Shown in pieces: positions 9,084 through 19,736 of a DNA stretch of 64,000 nt. Under the pieces are notes generated by a model, which saw nothing but the letters and a program-made list of their open reading frames with translations, ran no database searches and was not told the DNA's origin. The stretch comes from Pacificitalea manganoxidans (GTDB lineage: Bacteria; Pseudomonadota; Alphaproteobacteria; Rhodobacterales; Rhodobacteraceae), in assembly GCF_002504165.1 (NCBI RefSeq), contig NZ_CP021404.1:3162001-3226000 (forward strand), read 5' to 3'. Positions within the stretch are counted from its first letter, which is position 1, and each line of letters opens with the position of its first letter. A program made the translations under genes and the position numbers.

Positions 9084-9848
9084 ATGTTGAATACTCTCGT
9101 TCATGGCGCTCCCACTGACGCGCCCCCGCTGGTGATCGTGCACGGGCTTTATGGCTCGGCGCGCAATTTCAACGTGATCGCCAAACGGCTGTCGGATACG
9201 CGGCAGGTCATCGCCGTCGATCAGCGCAACCACGGCGAAAGCCCCCGGTTCGACACCCACACCTACCCCGAAATGGCCGATGACATCGCCGAGGTGATCG
9301 AGGCGCATGGCGGTCATGCCGATCTGCTGGGCCATTCGATGGGCGGCAAGGCGGCGATGCAGCTGGCCCTGACCCGTGGCGATCTGATCCGGCGGCTAAT
9401 CATCGCCGACATCGCGCCTGTCGCCTATAATCACAGCCAGCGCCATCTGGTGCATGCCATGCGGGGGCTGGATCTGACTTCGGTGACGACCCGTGGCGAG
9501 GCGAACGAACGGCTCGCGGCCCTGATCGAGGATGAACGCGTCCGTGCGTTCCTGCTGCAATCGCTAGACCTGAAGGCCGACCCTCCGCGCTGGCGGCTGA
9601 ACCTAGACGTGCTCGACGCGTGCATGGATGAGATCACCGGATGGCCGGGAACTGAGGGCGTATTTCAGGGCTCCGCGCTCTTTCTGTCAGGGGAGTTGTC
9701 GGACTACGTTCTGCCCGAGCATCGCGCCACGATCCGCGCCCTGTTCCCGCAGGCCCGCTTTGCCAAGCTGCCCGATACCGGACATTGGCTTCATGCGGAG
9801 AAACCTCGTGATTTCGAAGCGACCGTGGACATGTTCCTGTCCGCCTGA
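9084..9848 (+). CDS. Alpha/beta-hydrolase, YbfF-like esterase
   Basis: A 254-residue cytosolic alpha/beta-hydrolase. The oxyanion-region HGLYGS, the DQRNHGES strand-loop, the nucleophile elbow GHSMGGK (Ser in GxSxG) and the late His in PDTGHWLHAEKP are all visible. This pattern matches the YbfF/acyl-CoA esterase group. The physiological ester is unknown. The ATG at 9084 is preceded by GAGG, and it begins the usual length. It is divergent from the small membrane-protein gene. The next 200 bp hold no gene. Confidence 0.85.
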   Translation: MLNTLVHGAPTDAPPLVIVHGLYGSARNFNVIAKRLSDTRQVIAVDQRNHGESPRFDTHTYPEMADDIAEVIEAHGGHADLLGHSMGGKAAMQLALTRGDLIRRLIIADIAPVAYNHSQRHLVHAMRGLDLTSVTTRGEANERLAALIEDERVRAFLLQSLDLKADPPRWRLNLDVLDACMDEITGWPGTEGVFQGSALFLSGELSDYVLPEHRATIRALFPQARFAKLPDTGHWLHAEKPRDFEATVDMFLSA

Positions 9849-10051
9849 CAGCGCGGCCCCTCTGGGGCTGGGCACGGCGACCGGCCCTGTGCCGCGATGT
9901 TTACAAAGAATATCGCGTGAGGCAGGGAACCAGTCGGTCCCGGCCGCGTTCGGGCAGCAGATGAATTCAGGGACAGGCCTGCCCGGTGTCACCGCCGAGG
10001 GCCCATCCTAAGCGAAAGCCGGGAGGCGCGGGGGATGCCTGCTCGTACCGG

Positions 10052-10086
10052 AAAAAAAGACGCGTCGGGCTGCCCGGCGCGTCTTT
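10052..10086 (-). terminator. Terminator of the coxGSLM operon
   Basis: A 9-bp stem (AAAGACGCG / CGCGTCTTT) extended by an inner CGGG/CCCG pairing. On the minus strand it is followed by seven T. It lies 26 bases beyond the coxM stop and would also work weakly in the other direction. Confidence 0.8.
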
Positions 10087-10111
10087 CCTTTGGAATTGGC
10101 GGGATCGCGGC

Positions 10112-10900
10112 TCAGGCGGCCGACTTCACCGCCCGCCCGGTCATGACGCCGATGAGATGGGCACGATAGGCGGCGGTGCCATGCAGGTCCGCGATCATGC
10201 CTTCTGCCGACGCCGACAGGTTCGAAACCGCCTCGGCAGAGAAGTTCGCGCTTAGCGCCTCCTCGGCCTCGGTCCAGCGAAATACGCCATCGTTGGACGC
10301 GCCCGTCACTGCCACGCGAACGCGATCGGCGAAGCGGGCCACGAACACCGCCACCAGCGGGAAGCGGGAGGCAGGCTGAATGAACTTCTCATACCGCGCG
10401 GCCTGCGCGATGGGGAACTTCACCGCCGTGATGATCTCGTGCTCTTCCAGCGCGGTGGTGAACATGCCCTGAAAATAGTCGTCCGCCGCGATTTCGCGGG
10501 TGTTGGTTACAATGGTCGCCCCGGTGCCCAGAACCGCCGCCGGATAACAGGCGGATGGATCGTTATTGGCAAGGCTGCCGCCGATCGTGCCGCGATTGCG
10601 CACCGCCGGATCCCCGATCCGCGCGGCGAGCGCCGCCAATGCGGGGAAATCATCCGCCGCCTCACGGGCCACGGCGGCGTGGGTGGTGCCCGCGCCGATC
10701 ACCAGCATGTCCCCTTCGCGGCGCACGCCTTTCATCTCGGCAATGCCCGTCAGGCTGACCAGCTTTTCCGGCATGGCCAACCGTTGCTTCATCGTAGGCA
10801 GCAGGGTCTGACCGCCGGCAAGCGGCTGCGCATCCTCGCTGTCCAGTGCGGCCACGGCCTCGGCGACAGTGGCGGGTTTCACCAGCTCGAATTCATACAT
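10112..10900 (-). CDS. Molybdenum hydroxylase FAD-binding subunit, CoxM-like
   Basis: A 262-residue medium subunit of the xanthine dehydrogenase / CO dehydrogenase family. The FAD-binding motifs are present: PLAGGQTLLP (first pyrophosphate loop) and TIGGSLANNDPSACYP (second). The C-terminal CO-dehydrogenase flavoprotein domain follows (about residues 170-260). It carries electrons from the [2Fe-2S] subunit to quinone or another acceptor. The start has GGGAGAAACGAG upstream. It is the last gene of the coxG-S-L-M order, 67 bp after coxL. Confidence 0.9.
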   Translation of the reverse strand: MYEFELVKPATVAEAVAALDSEDAQPLAGGQTLLPTMKQRLAMPEKLVSLTGIAEMKGVRREGDMLVIGAGTTHAAVAREAADDFPALAALAARIGDPAVRNRGTIGGSLANNDPSACYPAAVLGTGATIVTNTREIAADDYFQGMFTTALEEHEIITAVKFPIAQAARYEKFIQPASRFPLVAVFVARFADRVRVAVTGASNDGVFRWTEAEEALSANFSAEAVSNLSASAEGMIADLHGTAAYRAHLIGVMTGRAVKSAA

Positions 10901-10967
10901 CTCGTTTCTCCCGTTGTTGGGCGTCGGGGCGCAGGCACTGCAGTCGCGCATGCGCCCCCACTGTCGC

Positions 10968-13334
10968 TCAGCCGTGAATTGCCTGCCACACGCGCGAGGG
11001 CGTCAGCGGCATGTCGATATGGGTCACGTCAGTATGCCCGCCACGATGCAGCGCGTCGATCACCGCGTTGACCACCGCAGGCGGCGAACCGATCGCCCCG
11101 GCCTCACCGCAACCCTTAACGCCCAGCGGGTTATGAGTGCACGGCGTGCAGGACGAATGATCGACCTGGAACATCGGCACATCGTCGGCGCGCGGCATCG
11201 CATAATCCATATAGGACCCGGTCAGAAGCTGGCCGTTTTCGTCATAGGCCGCACCTTCCATCAGCGCCTGTCCGATACCTTGGGCCAGACCGCCCTGTAC
11301 TTGGCCTTCGACAATCATCGGGTTGACGATATTGCCGAAGTCGTCGGCAGCGGCAAAGCCCAGCACTGTGACCTTGCCGGTTTCGGGATCGACCTCTACC
11401 TCGCAGGCATAGGCCCCGGACGGGTAGGTGAAGTTCGAGGGATCGTAGAACGCCGTTTCCTCCAACCCTGGTTCCATATCTGCCAATGGGTAGTTATGCG
11501 GCACATAGGCGGCCAGCGTCACATCCCCCCAAGCCACTGATTTATCGGTACCCGCGACGGAGAATTTGCCATCCTTCAGCTCGATATCGCTGTCGGACGC
11601 CTCCAGCAGATGCGCGGCGATTTTCTTGGCCTTGTCGATGATCTTCTGCGTGGCCTTCACCATCGCAGAGCCGCCCACCGCCAGCGAGCGCGAGCCATAG
11701 GTGCCCATGCCCATCGGCGTGTTTGCCGTGTCGCCATGCACGATGTCGATCTGGCTGGCATCGATACCGATCATGTCGGCTACCACCTGCGGGAACGCGG
11801 TTTCGTGCCCCTGCCCGTGGCTGTGACTGCCCGTCATGACCGAGATCGAACCGGTGGCATTGACCCGCACCGTCGCGCTTTCATACAGCCCGGCGCGCGC
11901 GCCTAGTTGCCCGACAAGGTTCGACGGCGCGATGCCGCACGCCTCGATGTAATGCGCGATGCCCAGACCACGCAGCTTGCCACGCGACCGGCTTTCCTCG
12001 GCGCGCGCGTCAAAACTGTCGCGATCAACGATCTCCAGCAGCTTATCCATCGTGGCGTGATAATCGCCGGTGTCATATTCCACCGCCACCGGGGTGGCAT
12101 AGGGGAATTCGGTGATGAAGTTCTGTCGCCGCAACTCGACCGGGTCGACGCCCAGCTCCCGCGCGGCTTTATCAACCACCCGCTCGATCTGGAACGTCGC
12201 CTCGGGCCGGCCCGCACCGCGATAGGCATCGACCGGCACGGTGTTGGTGAACACGGCCTTTACGTTCACATAGATCAGCGGCGTCTTGTAGTTGCCCGCC
12301 ATCAGCGTGCCATGCAGCCATGTCGGCACCGAAGGCGCAAAGGTCGACAGATACGCGCCCATATTGGCGTGGGTTTCCGTGCGCAGCGCGACGAAGTTGT
12401 TATCGGCATCCAGCGCCAATTCGATCTTGGTGACGTGATCGCGGCCATGGGCGTCCGACATGAACGCCTCGGACCGCGACGACGTCCATTTCACCGGACG
12501 CCGCACTTGTTTCGCGGCAAAGGTGCAAAACGCCTCCTCGGCATAATGGAAAATCTTGGTGCCGAAGCCGCCGCCCACATCGGGGGCGACCACGCGCAGC
12601 TTATGCTCGGGGATGCCCAACACGAAGGCCCCCATCAGCAGCCGGATCACATGCGGGTTCTGCGAGGTGGTATAAAGCGTGTAGTCGTCGGTGCCGGGGT
12701 TCCAGTCGCCCACCGCCACGCGTGGCTCCATCGGGTTGGCGATCAGCCGGTTGTTGACCAGTTCCAGCGTCGTGACATGCGCCGCGCCGCGAATGGCCTC
12801 ATCGACCGCATCGCGATTGTCCTCGACGAACCCCCAGTCATAGCAGAGGTTGTTTTTCAGATCGTCATGGACCTTCGGCGCGCCGTCTTGCAGCGCTGCT
12901 TTCATATCGATGACGGCGGGGAGTTCCTCGATCTCGACCCCGATGGCCTCAGCGGCATCGCGGGCCTGCGCCAAGCTTTCCGCCACCACTACAGCGATCG
13001 GGTCGCCCACATGCCGGACCTTGCCCTGCGCCAGAACCGGATGGGCGGGCTCCTGCATCACCTCACCGAAGCGGTCGGTGATCTGCCAGCCGCAGGGAAT
13101 GCCGCCGACGCCCTCGAAATCCTTGCCGGTGAATACCCGAACCACGCCGGGCATGTCCTGTGCCGCGGCGGTGTCGAGGCTGGTGATCCGCCCATGTGCA
13201 ACCTCGGAGCGCAGGAAATACGCGTAGGTCTGGTTGTGCAGGTTGATATCGTCGGTGTAGCGACCCCGGCCCGTCAGGAACCGGACGTCTTCGCGGCGCT
13301 TGGTAGCGGCGCCGATGCCTCCATCTTTGGGCAT
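10968..13334 (-). CDS. Molybdenum hydroxylase large subunit, CoxL form II
   Basis: A 788-residue molybdopterin-cytosine-dinucleotide-binding catalytic subunit. The active-site loop reads AYRGAGR (residues 370-376). This is the form II signature, not the AYxCSFR loop of true (form I) CO dehydrogenases. Other family blocks are [13 protein letters not shown] near the N terminus, [18 protein letters not shown] and [20 protein letters not shown] near the C terminus, which holds the catalytic Glu. The start has a strong GAGGGAGGA site. The substrate is therefore uncertain: CO oxidation by form II enzymes is debated, and an aldehyde or N-heterocycle is possible. Confidence 0.88.
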   Translation of the reverse strand: MPKDGGIGAATKRREDVRFLTGRGRYTDDINLHNQTYAYFLRSEVAHGRITSLDTAAAQDMPGVVRVFTGKDFEGVGGIPCGWQITDRFGEVMQEPAHPVLAQGKVRHVGDPIAVVVAESLAQARDAAEAIGVEIEELPAVIDMKAALQDGAPKVHDDLKNNLCYDWGFVEDNRDAVDEAIRGAAHVTTLELVNNRLIANPMEPRVAVGDWNPGTDDYTLYTTSQNPHVIRLLMGAFVLGIPEHKLRVVAPDVGGGFGTKIFHYAEEAFCTFAAKQVRRPVKWTSSRSEAFMSDAHGRDHVTKIELALDADNNFVALRTETHANMGAYLSTFAPSVPTWLHGTLMAGNYKTPLIYVNVKAVFTNTVPVDAYRGAGRPEATFQIERVVDKAARELGVDPVELRRQNFITEFPYATPVAVEYDTGDYHATMDKLLEIVDRDSFDARAEESRSRGKLRGLGIAHYIEACGIAPSNLVGQLGARAGLYESATVRVNATGSISVMTGSHSHGQGHETAFPQVVADMIGIDASQIDIVHGDTANTPMGMGTYGSRSLAVGGSAMVKATQKIIDKAKKIAAHLLEASDSDIELKDGKFSVAGTDKSVAWGDVTLAAYVPHNYPLADMEPGLEETAFYDPSNFTYPSGAYACEVEVDPETGKVTVLGFAAADDFGNIVNPMIVEGQVQGGLAQGIGQALMEGAAYDENGQLLTGSYMDYAMPRADDVPMFQVDHSSCTPCTHNPLGVKGCGEAGAIGSPPAVVNAVIDALHRGGHTDVTHIDMPLTPSRVWQAIHG

Positions 13335-13448
13335 GAATTCCTCCCTCGTATGCGATGCGCCCAGCGCATCCTGCAAATGCTGAAAATCAAGCTGTCAGAA
13401 CCGGTCGTCCCTGCGCCTCCTCACGCGGGGTGGGACCGGCAGGCCGGG

Positions 13449-13934
<486 letters not shown>

Positions 13935-14021
13935 ATTCTGTAACCTCCCAGATGTGCCTGATATTTGGGTCTGTCTGTGGAGCGCGGCAGCCCTGTCTGG
14001 CCCGCGCGCAAATGGTCGGGA

Positions 14022-14564
14022 TCAGCCGCGCAGACGGTTGAGCCAACCCTTTTTCTCGGATGCATCCTCCCCGGCAGCGGCGGCTTCCGGCTCCGGTGTG
14101 GCGGCATCGGTGGCCTCGGCACCGCCCCCCTCGACCCGCGCCTTGAAGCGGTCGAAAAACTGATCTGCCATCTTCTTGGCAAAGCCGTCGATCAGCCGCG
14201 ATCCCAGCTGCGCCAGCTTGCCACCAACCTTGGCCTCGACATCGTAGCTGAGCCGCGTGCCTTCGGGGGTTTCCTCCAGCCTGACCTTGGCGCCGCCCTT
14301 GGCAAAGCCTGCCGCGCCGCCCTTGCCCTCGCCGGAAATCGTGCAGCTTTCGCCGGGCACGATATCGGTCATCGTGACCTGCCCTTTGAACGTCGCTTTC
14401 ACGGGTCCGACCTTTTGGGTGACCACGGCCTCGAACCCCTCCTCGGGGGAGCCGGTCAGCTCCTGACAGCCGGGAATGCAGTCCTTGAGCACCCGAGCAT
14501 CGGTGATCGCCTCCCAGACCTCCCGGGGCGATGCCTTGATATCGCGTGAGTCGGTAAGTTCCAT
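14022..14564 (-). CDS. CoxG-like SRPBCC-domain protein
   Basis: A 180-residue protein of the CO dehydrogenase subunit G family (SRPBCC/START-like fold): [20 protein letters not shown], then the IPGCQEL and [11 protein letters not shown] strands. A long C-terminal helix ([17 protein letters not shown]) and an Ala/Glu-rich linker precede the basic end [10 protein letters not shown], which may contact the membrane. CoxG proteins are thought to bind quinone or recruit the enzyme to the membrane. It leads the operon, 87 bp upstream of coxS. The start has a GGGAGAG site. The divergent region of about 220 bp to the NarL regulator holds the promoter. Confidence 0.88.
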   Translation of the reverse strand: MELTDSRDIKASPREVWEAITDARVLKDCIPGCQELTGSPEEGFEAVVTQKVGPVKATFKGQVTMTDIVPGESCTISGEGKGGAAGFAKGGAKVRLEETPEGTRLSYDVEAKVGGKLAQLGSRLIDGFAKKMADQFFDRFKARVEGGGAEATDAATPEPEAAAAGEDASEKKGWLNRLRG

Positions 14565-14782
14565 GATCTCTCCCTCTCCGTCAGGCTTCACAATATCCGC
14601 AAATCCCAACCGGCATATGCGACCTTGGGTGTAAGGTCTGCCCACCGCCGGGGCCGCGCAACCGAAATCTTGCAACGCGACGCGCCGCACGTCCCGCGCC
14701 TAAGACCTTTTGGCAATGCGCCCCGTGCCGACCCGGTGCTAGGCTCGGGGAACCTGACCGCCCGACCCGCAGGAGAGCGCCC

Positions 14783-15466
14783 ATGCCGCAGCACGCCCCC
14801 GTTCGCACATCGCCGCTGCGCGCGCTGGTGATCGACGATCATCCGCTGTTTTGCGATGCGCTGACGCTCACCCTGAAATCAGTGGCTGACATTTCGCGCA
14901 TCGATACCGCCGATCTGCTGAAAACCGCGCTGGCCCGGCTGGAGGAGGCCGGCATGCCGGACCTGATCGTGCTGGACCTCAACCTGCCTGACGTTAACGG
15001 GCTGGACGGGTTGTTACGGCTGCGCAGTGCCGCGCCCGGTGTGCCGGTGGTCGTTGTCTCTTCGATGGCCGACAACCGCATGATCAGCCACGCCCTGCGC
15101 GCCGGTGCCGCCGGGTTCGTGCCGAAATATTCCCAGCGCGAGGTGTTCCGCACCGCGATCGATACGATCCTGTCAGGCGGCACCTACACCCCCGAAAGCT
15201 ATGTCGAGATCGACAGTCCGCGCAACGACGGCAGCGATGCACTCGCCCGGCTGGCCAGTCTGACCAACCAGCAGGGCCGCATTCTGCAACTGATCTGCGA
15301 GGGCAAGCTGAACAAGCAGATCGCCTATGATCTGTCGATCGCCGAAACCACGGTGAAGGCCCATGTCACCGCCATCATGCGCAAACTGGGCGTGCAGAGC
15401 CGGACGCAGGCGGTGCTGATCGCTCAGGAGGCCAGCTTTGCGCGGGTCTTGCCAAACACGGTCTGA
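14783..15466 (+). CDS. NarL/FixJ-family response regulator
   Basis: A 227-residue two-component regulator. The receiver domain (about residues 12-125) has the acidic pair DDHP, phospho-acceptor Asp65 (IVLDLNLPD), Ser in VVSSM and Lys in FVPKYS. The C-terminal LuxR-type helix-turn-helix is LTNQQGRILQLICEGKLNKQ with ETTVKAHVTAIMRKL. It resembles the AgmR/ErdR group of regulators. GGAG precedes the start. It is followed on the same strand, 50 bp on, by a FIST gene and a hybrid kinase, which suggests it is their output or partner. Confidence 0.9.
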   Translation: MPQHAPVRTSPLRALVIDDHPLFCDALTLTLKSVADISRIDTADLLKTALARLEEAGMPDLIVLDLNLPDVNGLDGLLRLRSAAPGVPVVVVSSMADNRMISHALRAGAAGFVPKYSQREVFRTAIDTILSGGTYTPESYVEIDSPRNDGSDALARLASLTNQQGRILQLICEGKLNKQIAYDLSIAETTVKAHVTAIMRKLGVQSRTQAVLIAQEASFARVLPNTV

Positions 15467-15516
15467 GCCCGCATCGTCCCGGCGTCGCAGCTGACGCGAT
15501 GAGGAGGCACCGACGC

Positions 15517-16746
15517 TTGACGCTGGCGCAAGGCACATCCCCCCACCGCGCTGATACGCACCCGCGCGCGCCGCAAGCCCTGCGCAGCGCCCAGATCGAC
15601 GCTGCCGATCCCGATCCGGTGCATGCGCTCAAACGTGGGCTCGGCCCCGGCCCGTTCGCGATGGTCACGTTGTTTGTCAGCCCCGACGCCGATTTCGCCC
15701 GTATCACGCATGAGGCGCATCAGGCGTTTCCGGGGGCAGAGGTTCTGGCCTGCACCACCGCTGGCGAGATCGGCGTGACCGGCTATGTCGAAGGGCAAAT
15801 CGTCGCCGCCGGGTTCCCTGCCGCGCTGTTCAGCACCCGCACCGTTGTGTTCGACGAACTGTCCGATTTCGACCCCCAGCCCTCCATCGACCGGGTGATC
15901 CGGGCGCGTGTGGCCCATGCCGAGGACGCCCCGCGCAAACTGCACGAATTTGCTTTCCTGATGATCGACGGCATGTCGCTGAAAGAGGACGAGGTCGCAG
16001 GCGCCATGGCCGCCGGGCTGGGTCCGGTGCCGCTGTTTGGCGGCTCTGCCGGTGATGGCGCGCGATTTGGCGAGGCGCTGGTTTCGCGCAATGGGGTGAT
16101 CTACAAAAACGGTGCGCTGCTGGCGCTGGTGCGCTCCGCCTGCCGGGTGCGGGTGTTCAGCCTCGATCACCTGCAACCCACCCGCCGCCGCATGGTGGTG
16201 ACCGAGGCCGACCCAACCGCGCGTATCGTCCATCAGATCAATGCCGAACCCGCCGCGCAGGAATATGCCCGCGTGCTTGGCCATGACCCGGCGCACCTGA
16301 CGCCCTCCACCTTTGCCGCGCATCCGGTCGTCGTGCGGCTTGGCGGGCGTCACCATGTCCGCGCGATCCGCCGGGTGACCGAGGACGGATCGCTGATCTT
16401 CTTCTCCGCCATTGACGAAGGCATGGTGCTGACGCTGGCGGAGCCTGAAAACATGGCCACCCATCTACAGCGCACACTGGATGAGATGTTCGCCGAGGAA
16501 CGCCCTGAAACGATCCTTGCCTGTGACTGCATCCTCCGGCGGCTGGAGGCGGGCGAAAAACAGATGACCCGCGACATTTCGCAGATCCTGTCCGGGGCGC
16601 GCATCATCGGGTTTGGCACCTATGGCGAACAGATGGGGGCGATGCATGTCAATCACACGCTGACCGGCGTCGCCGTTTTCGCCCCTGATCCGCCGGGCGA
16701 TCCCGCGAGCACCGCCGCGCCTGTCCGCTCCGTCGACCTCCCATGA
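15517..16746 (+). CDS. FIST-domain sensor protein, NosP-like
   Basis: A roughly 409-residue protein with a FIST N domain (FAMVTLFVSPDADF, VLACTTAGEIG, FGGSAGDGARFGEA) and a FIST C domain (from about residue 205; CDCILRR, IIGFGTYGEQMG and the final NHTLTGVAVF). FIST proteins bind small ligands; the NosP subgroup binds haem and senses nitric oxide. I prefer the TTG at 15517 because GAGGAGG lies 9 bases before it. The in-frame ATG at 15499, six codons upstream, overlaps that site and has none of its own. Its stop overlaps the start of the hybrid kinase gene (ATGA), the arrangement seen for nosP-nahK. Confidence 0.82.
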   Translation: MTLAQGTSPHRADTHPRAPQALRSAQIDAADPDPVHALKRGLGPGPFAMVTLFVSPDADFARITHEAHQAFPGAEVLACTTAGEIGVTGYVEGQIVAAGFPAALFSTRTVVFDELSDFDPQPSIDRVIRARVAHAEDAPRKLHEFAFLMIDGMSLKEDEVAGAMAAGLGPVPLFGGSAGDGARFGEALVSRNGVIYKNGALLALVRSACRVRVFSLDHLQPTRRRMVVTEADPTARIVHQINAEPAAQEYARVLGHDPAHLTPSTFAAHPVVVRLGGRHHVRAIRRVTEDGSLIFFSAIDEGMVLTLAEPENMATHLQRTLDEMFAEERPETILACDCILRRLEAGEKQMTRDISQILSGARIIGFGTYGEQMGAMHVNHTLTGVAVFAPDPPGDPASTAAPVRSVDLP

Positions 16747-18956
16747 ACGATCTGATCGACCCGACCGACAGCCTAGAGCGGCAGAACGAGAAGCTTCTAC
16801 GCATTGCCAGCGCCCTGATGCACCGGGTGGAGCAGGACACCGACCGGTCCGGCGCGGCCTATGCGCAGTTCGAGCGTGCCGCGCTGCTGGAGGATCAGGT
16901 CCGCCAGCGCACGCTTGATCTGGAACACACGCTGGCGCTGCTGCACGATTCCAACGCCGAACTGGCCATCGCCAACCGCGAAACCGAACGTGCCCGCCGC
17001 GACCTTGCCGATGCCATCGAGGCCGTGAACGAAGGCTTCGCGTTGTTTTCCCCCGAAGGGCTGCTGGTCATGTCCAACAGCCGCTTCTGTCAGCCGATGG
17101 CCGATGTGGTGCCTGCCCTGCAGCCCGGTCTTAGTTTTGAGGACTATATCCGCCGGGTGTCACGCAGCCGGTTTCTTGCCCTGCCCGAAGGTGAAACTCC
17201 TGAAAGCTGGGCCGAGCGACGCATCCAGCGGCATGCCGAAAACCACGTCATGCTGAATGTGCGGCTGATCTGGGACCGCTGGTTGCAGGTGTCCGAACAC
17301 CGCACCGGCAATGGCGGCACGGTTGTGTTGCAAACCGACGTGACAGACATCATGCGGCTGGAACGCGAAGAACGCTCCAAGCTGCTCGACCGGCAGGCGC
17401 AGATGATCCGCGCCACGCTGGACCACATGAATCAGGGCGTGTGCATTTTCGACAGCCAGTCGCGGCTGGTCGGGTGGAACCAGAAGGTGGGTCCGCTGCT
17501 TGCCGTGCCCATCACCCGCTTTCGACTGGGGGCGAGCTTCGATCTGCTGATGGATCGGCTTGGCACCGAAAAGGGGTTCGAGGCCGATATGTCCACCGAG
17601 GCGTTGCGCGACTGGGCGCACCGCCCTGCAGGCCGCCCGCCCCTATCGTTCGAGATCCGTCAGGGCAGTCACACCACGCTCGCGGCCTTTGCGCAGGAAA
17701 TGCCAGATCGCGGCTTCGTCATCTCGTTTACGGACGTGTCCGCCGAACGCGCCGCCGCCCGCGCGCTGCACGAGGCCAACGACCTGCTGGAACAGCGCGT
17801 GCTGGAACGCACACTGGAACTGGAGGATGCGCTCGCCGCCGCCGAACGGGCCAATGCCTCCAAAAGCCGCTTTGTCGCCGCCGCCAGCCATGACCTGCTG
17901 CAACCGCTTTCGGCGGCAAAGCTCTACGTTTCCTCTCTGGCCGAAGGCGACCGGCCTGCCGCTGATCTGGCCGTGCTGGCCAAGGCCGAAAGCGCGCTGG
18001 TATCCGTCGAACAGATCCTCGACGCGCTGCTCGACATTTCCAAACTGGAAAGTGGCCGTGCCGCATTCGATATCGCCGCCGTTCGGCTGATGGATATCCT
18101 GACGCCGCTTCAGCACGAATTGCAGCCGCTTGCCGCGCAAAAGGGTCTGGACCTGCGCATCGTGCCCAGCGCCGCAGTGGTCGAAAGCGATGCTTCGTTC
18201 CTGCGGCGCATTCTGCAAAACCTGATCGGCAACGCCATCCGCTATACCGAAACGGGGCGGGTTCTGGTCGGTGCCCGACGCGCCAATGGCGGGCTGCGGA
18301 TCGAGGTTTGGGATACCGGGCCCGGCATCGCCGAGGCGGATCAGGACATGATTTTTCAAGAGTTCCACCGATTGGGCAACCGCGCCTCAGCCTCCGAAGG
18401 GATGGGGCTGGGTCTTGCCATCGTGGAACGCGCCTGTGCCCGGCTGGGGCATCCTTTGGGCATGTGGTCGGAGCCCGGCACCGGCACCGGGTTTTTCGTC
18501 AGCCTGCCGCTCAGCACCGCCACCGGCCGGGAGCCGCATCAGGTGCCGGGCCGCTCCGGGCCGCGCCTGCTACAGGATGCCGGTTTGATCGTGCTGCTGG
18601 TCGAAAACGATCTGGACCTGCGCCGCGCGCTAAGCCTGCTGATGGAAAAATGGGGCGTCTCCGTGCTCGATGTCGAAGACCCCCGCACCGCGCTGTCCCT
18701 ATTGGAAGAAATCGAAATCACGCCTGATGCACTGCTGCTTGACTATCAACTGGGCGAGGGCGGCAATGGGCTGGATCTGCTGGATGCGATCCGGGCGCGC
18801 TACGGGGCCCTGCCCGCCCGCGTGATTTCTGCGGACCGTTCCCCCGCGCTGCAGCAGGGCTGCGCCACGCGGGGGGTGGAATTGCTGCAAAAGCCGCTGA
18901 ACACCGCCGCGCTGGAGCGCTTCCTGATCGAGGCCGCGGCGCAGGTCCGCGGCTGA
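16743..18956 (+). CDS. PAS-containing hybrid sensor histidine kinase, NahK-like
   Basis: A 737-residue soluble hybrid kinase. In order: an N-terminal coiled coil (residues 1-85), two PAS domains (about 85-205 and 225-340), a second coiled coil, a HisKA domain with the H-box FVAAASHDLLQPLSAAKL (His383), an ATPase domain (N box LQNLIGNAIRYT, G1 DTGPGIAEAD, G2 GMGLGLAIV), and a C-terminal receiver (about 615-735; phospho-acceptor Asp667 in LLLDYQLG). The H-box matches the NahK/ErcS' group. There is no membrane segment, so the signal is cytoplasmic and probably delivered by the overlapping FIST protein. Confidence 0.9.
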   Translation: MNDLIDPTDSLERQNEKLLRIASALMHRVEQDTDRSGAAYAQFERAALLEDQVRQRTLDLEHTLALLHDSNAELAIANRETERARRDLADAIEAVNEGFALFSPEGLLVMSNSRFCQPMADVVPALQPGLSFEDYIRRVSRSRFLALPEGETPESWAERRIQRHAENHVMLNVRLIWDRWLQVSEHRTGNGGTVVLQTDVTDIMRLEREERSKLLDRQAQMIRATLDHMNQGVCIFDSQSRLVGWNQKVGPLLAVPITRFRLGASFDLLMDRLGTEKGFEADMSTEALRDWAHRPAGRPPLSFEIRQGSHTTLAAFAQEMPDRGFVISFTDVSAERAAARALHEANDLLEQRVLERTLELEDALAAAERANASKSRFVAAASHDLLQPLSAAKLYVSSLAEGDRPAADLAVLAKAESALVSVEQILDALLDISKLESGRAAFDIAAVRLMDILTPLQHELQPLAAQKGLDLRIVPSAAVVESDASFLRRILQNLIGNAIRYTETGRVLVGARRANGGLRIEVWDTGPGIAEADQDMIFQEFHRLGNRASASEGMGLGLAIVERACARLGHPLGMWSEPGTGTGFFVSLPLSTATGREPHQVPGRSGPRLLQDAGLIVLLVENDLDLRRALSLLMEKWGVSVLDVEDPRTALSLLEEIEITPDALLLDYQLGEGGNGLDLLDAIRARYGALPARVISADRSPALQQGCATRGVELLQKPLNTAALERFLIEAAAQVRG

Positions 18957-18995
18957 TCGAGGCGCGGACTGCACGCCGCGGCGCACCACGTATTC

Positions 18996-19706
18996 CTAAC
19001 GGCCCGTCCCGGTTTCGCGCGCGGGAAGAAGCTGCTGCACCACACCCACGCCCAGCAGGTAGACCGAGCTGACCACCAGCCCCCAATGCGCCCAGCTTTC
19101 GGGATCGAACCCATGCCACGCCGCCCAAGCCGCAAACCCGGTCCATGCCAGCGCCACCGGCAGCGACAGCGCCCGCCAGCGCCGGGTGCGCACGGGGTGA
19201 ATGAATTTCAGCGGCAGGAACATCGCCACCGCCAGCACTGCCACGATCCCCAATGAGATCCAGAAATCCGGGCGGATCGCGAACAGCACCAACACCACCA
19301 TGTTCCAGCACCCGGGAAAGCCCAGAAACGAATTGTCCCGCGTCTTCATCCGGGTATCCGCGAAATAGATCACACTGCCGAACGTGATGAGGATGATCGC
19401 AACCCAGCCAGTCCAGCCCGGCAAAAGATCCGATGCGAACAAGGCATAGGCCGGGATGAACACATAGGTCAGGTAGTCGATGATCAGATCCAGCAGCACC
19501 CCGTCATAGAGCGGGGCATGCGTTTTGACGTCGTAGCGCCGCGCCAGCGGCCCATCGATCCCATCCACGGCAAAGGCCACCACCAGCCAGAGAAACATCA
19601 GCGACCAGTCGCCAGCCGTCGCCGCCAGCAGGGCAAGCATCGCAAACACCGCCCCCGTGGCGGTGAGCAGATGCACGAGCATGGCTTTGAGCGCCGCGCC
19701 GGTCAC
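18996..19706 (-). CDS. pcs: Phosphatidylcholine synthase
   Basis: A 236-residue inner-membrane CDP-alcohol phosphatidyltransferase. The catalytic motif DGPLARR...DGVLLDLIID (the DGx2ARx...Gx3Dx3D pattern with short spacing changes) is present, flanked by six to eight hydrophobic helices. The YDVKTHAPLYDG and YVFIPAYAL segments match bacterial Pcs, which joins choline to CDP-diacylglycerol to make phosphatidylcholine in one step. The start is a GTG with GAGG 4 bases upstream. It is the last gene of the proC operon, 30 bp after the dehydrogenase gene. Confidence 0.85.
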   Translation of the reverse strand: MTGAALKAMLVHLLTATGAVFAMLALLAATAGDWSLMFLWLVVAFAVDGIDGPLARRYDVKTHAPLYDGVLLDLIIDYLTYVFIPAYALFASDLLPGWTGWVAIILITFGSVIYFADTRMKTRDNSFLGFPGCWNMVVLVLFAIRPDFWISLGIVAVLAVAMFLPLKFIHPVRTRRWRALSLPVALAWTGFAAWAAWHGFDPESWAHWGLVVSSVYLLGVGVVQQLLPARETGTGR

Positions 19707-19736
19707 GGGGCCTCAGCAATGACGCGGTGTGCGGGG

